From Calothrix anomala FACHB-343 (GTDB taxonomy: Bacteria; Cyanobacteriota; Cyanobacteriia; Cyanobacteriales; Nostocaceae), in the NCBI RefSeq assembly GCF_014696435.1, contig NZ_JACJQG010000010.1, positions 1 to 64,000 on the forward strand: DNA of 64,000 bases, written 5' to 3'. Positions 62,897 to 64,000 of the stretch are shown piece by piece; position 1 is the first letter of the stretch, and each line of letters opens with the position of its first letter. The notes under the pieces were generated by a model that saw nothing but the letters and a program-made list of their open reading frames with translations, made no database searches and was not told where the DNA came from. Position numbers and translations under genes: made by a program.

Positions 62897-63141
62897 GTTG
62901 AGGTTAGAGTTTAGTCGCTAAGAACGTTTTTCCAACCTAGCAATTCTACTTAGAAACGCAAAGAACTTGACTGTAAAGATTTGAACAAAGTTTAATTATT
63001 GCCTAATCTCAACTAATATCAATAAACAAAATAGAGATTTATCGCTTCTTAATTTCTCTACTTTCTATATATATCAGCACTTATATCGAAGTATTCAAAT
63101 TTGAATACTTCGTTATTGATTAGTATAAGTTCTCAACAAGC
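62897..63141. other. Spacer between relaxase and accessory gene with 26-bp perfect palindrome (oriT candidate)
   Basis: 245 bases. A perfect palindrome at 63087-63112 (left half CGAAGTATTCAAA) is the main feature and matches the near-palindrome inside the parB-like gene. Positions between relaxase and MobC-like genes often hold oriT, but I see no nick-site consensus, so this is inference. Confidence 0.5.
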
Positions 63142-63537
63142 TTATTTTTCTATTTCTTGCTTGTGTACAGGATTCCCAGCGTCTTGTTTAGAGCCTGCGA
63201 TCTCTATATTAAATGCAGCAGCAATAGTTTTATCTACGAGTGCGATCGCAATTTCGACTTGGTTAATAATTTGTTGGTTGTTTGTTTCCTTGGCAAGGTG
63301 AGATAACATCATCAGTTCGCTTTTGAGGGTTCCTGCCGTAGCACGGATGGTTATTACATCTGCGGGTGGTTTTGCTGCTAGCACTCGTCTTAACCCACAT
63401 GAACGTAGATACTCAGATGCCGTTTGTCCTGTGGCGGTGGCTTTCTCCTCAATGGCATTTTTTTCTTCCTCAAAGACGTATACCTTAACTAATTTGGTTC
63501 GTTTAGCAGGCCTATTTACCATACCTTGTTTAATCAT
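63142..63537 (-). CDS. MobC-like relaxosome accessory protein
   Basis: About 131 aa from ATG 63537; the frame is open to 63726, but the 63 extra N-terminal residues do not look like a folded protein. It has a ribbon-helix-helix-like start (RTKLVKVYVFEEEKNAIEEKA), then TASEYLRSCGLRRVL, as in MobC/MbeC-type mobilisation proteins, and a helical C-terminus. MobC-type proteins bind oriT and help the relaxase. It lies 245 bases upstream of the relaxase on the same strand. Confidence 0.72.
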   Translation of the reverse strand: MIKQGMVNRPAKRTKLVKVYVFEEEKNAIEEKATATGQTASEYLRSCGLRRVLAAKPPADVITIRATAGTLKSELMMLSHLAKETNNQQIINQVEIAIALVDKTIAAAFNIEIAGSKQDAGNPVHKQEIEK

Positions 63538-64000
63538 TGGACTGGGGGATGTATCACGCTTTTCTGTACTGTGCCAGGGAACTCGTTGGACAACCAAAAG
63601 TTCCACTTTTCTCACGCACACTACCATTGCGGATAATATAGCCGTTATCCTTGGTATAACTGACATTGCGGCTATATGGCTCTCGTAATAGTACTGCAAC
63701 TGCTGTGAAATCGCTTTTACAAGCATTATGCTGTTAGGGTCGAACTATGCGATCGCAGATTATTCTCTATGTAAAAATACTTACTTCATTATAAAATCTA
63801 GTCTTTATTTCCTGTCCTTAACTAGAGAAGGAGAATATTGTGTTTTTTGTTAAAAATAATACATATTTTATTTATTGTAGAATGCTGAGAGCCGTGCAGT
63901 AATCGTGCCATTGTAGTTATAAAAAGATTATCAGTCAATAATCAAGTGTGCGATCATGAAATTTTGCCTAAGTATATAAACTTAATTTAATGTATAAAAT
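63538..64000. other. Right-edge noncoding stretch
   Basis: 463 bases upstream of the MobC-like gene. It contains a GCGATCGC (HIP1) near 63749 and otherwise AT-rich sequence. I see no gene or strong repeat; the promoter of the mobilisation genes is probably here. Confidence 0.3.

Noticed and set aside
63538-63726. N-terminal extension of the MobC-like protein
   Set aside because: The extra 63 residues do not look like a folded domain; the ribbon-helix-helix pattern begins after the ATG at 63537.

Overview
The window looks like a large mobilizable plasmid, or plasmid-like element, of a filamentous cyanobacterium (Nostocales type). It is AT-rich and carries scattered copies of the cyanobacterial HIP1 octamer GCGATCGC (for example 2349-2356). 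It encodes protein sets typical of Nostoc/Anabaena-type plasmids: ParA- and ParB-like proteins, a primase-type replication protein, an Rpn-family nuclease, a MOB relaxase with an accessory protein, and one giant multidomain plasmid protein. I saw no rRNA, no ribosomal-protein genes and no obvious core metabolism.

Region 1 (1-27126) is a defence island dominated by helicases. At the left edge is the start of a minus-strand gene whose N-terminus resembles YprA/MrfA-type SF2 helicases. Then, on the plus strand, come a SNF2-type helicase like DISARM DrmD, a 1611-aa N6-adenine methyltransferase like DrmMI, a small P-loop protein, and a 2108-aa YprA-family helicase with a DUF1998 cysteine cluster and a C-terminal nuclease-like region. 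A RelE/ParE-like plus UvrD helicase fusion follows. A divergent minus-strand SF1 helicase with zinc ribbons precedes a 1480-aa SF1 helicase with a huge coiled-coil insert and a 620-aa single-HKD PLD protein (DrmC-like). The core resembles class 1 DISARM, but the helicase content and the fused YprA/DUF1998 protein make it a DISARM-related array, not textbook DISARM.

Region 2 (27127-38164) is a mostly co-directional cassette: two small DNA-binding proteins, a run of small membrane proteins, an M23 peptidase, a lambda-endolysin-like muramidase, an FtsK/TraB-type ATPase, a RusA-like resolvase and a small P-loop protein. It reads like an envelope-spanning DNA-handling or transfer module without VirB4. 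A 68-nt tRNA-like gene with anticodon UUA (complementary to the UAA stop codon) sits just after it.

Region 3 (38165-49390) holds maintenance functions: an orphan IS630-type HTH ORF, a ParB-like protein, an AEP-type primase, an Rpn nuclease, two paralogous ParA-like ATPases (the second lacking the signature lysine), a conserved plasmid membrane protein, and an atypical LuxR-type response regulator with Asn at the phosphoacceptor position.

Region 4 (48614-58972) is built around a 2577-aa minus-strand polyvalent protein. Its N-terminal 700 residues carry a DYDGD motif and flanking motifs of two-barrel RNA polymerases (YonO / eukaryotic RdRP type). Further along are AlkB-like 2OG-Fe(II) oxygenase, possible ASCH-like, NADAR-like and SLOG-like parts. 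Upstream of it lies a 466-bp noncoding mini-element with three direct and three inverted copies of a 20-bp repeat at its ends.

Region 5 (58973-64000) carries small hypothetical genes, then a MOBP-like relaxase and its accessory protein. A 26-bp perfect palindrome lies between those two; a near-identical copy is inside the parB-like gene. The two strongest candidates for something new are the helicase-rich DISARM-related island and the RNA-polymerase-like polyvalent protein.
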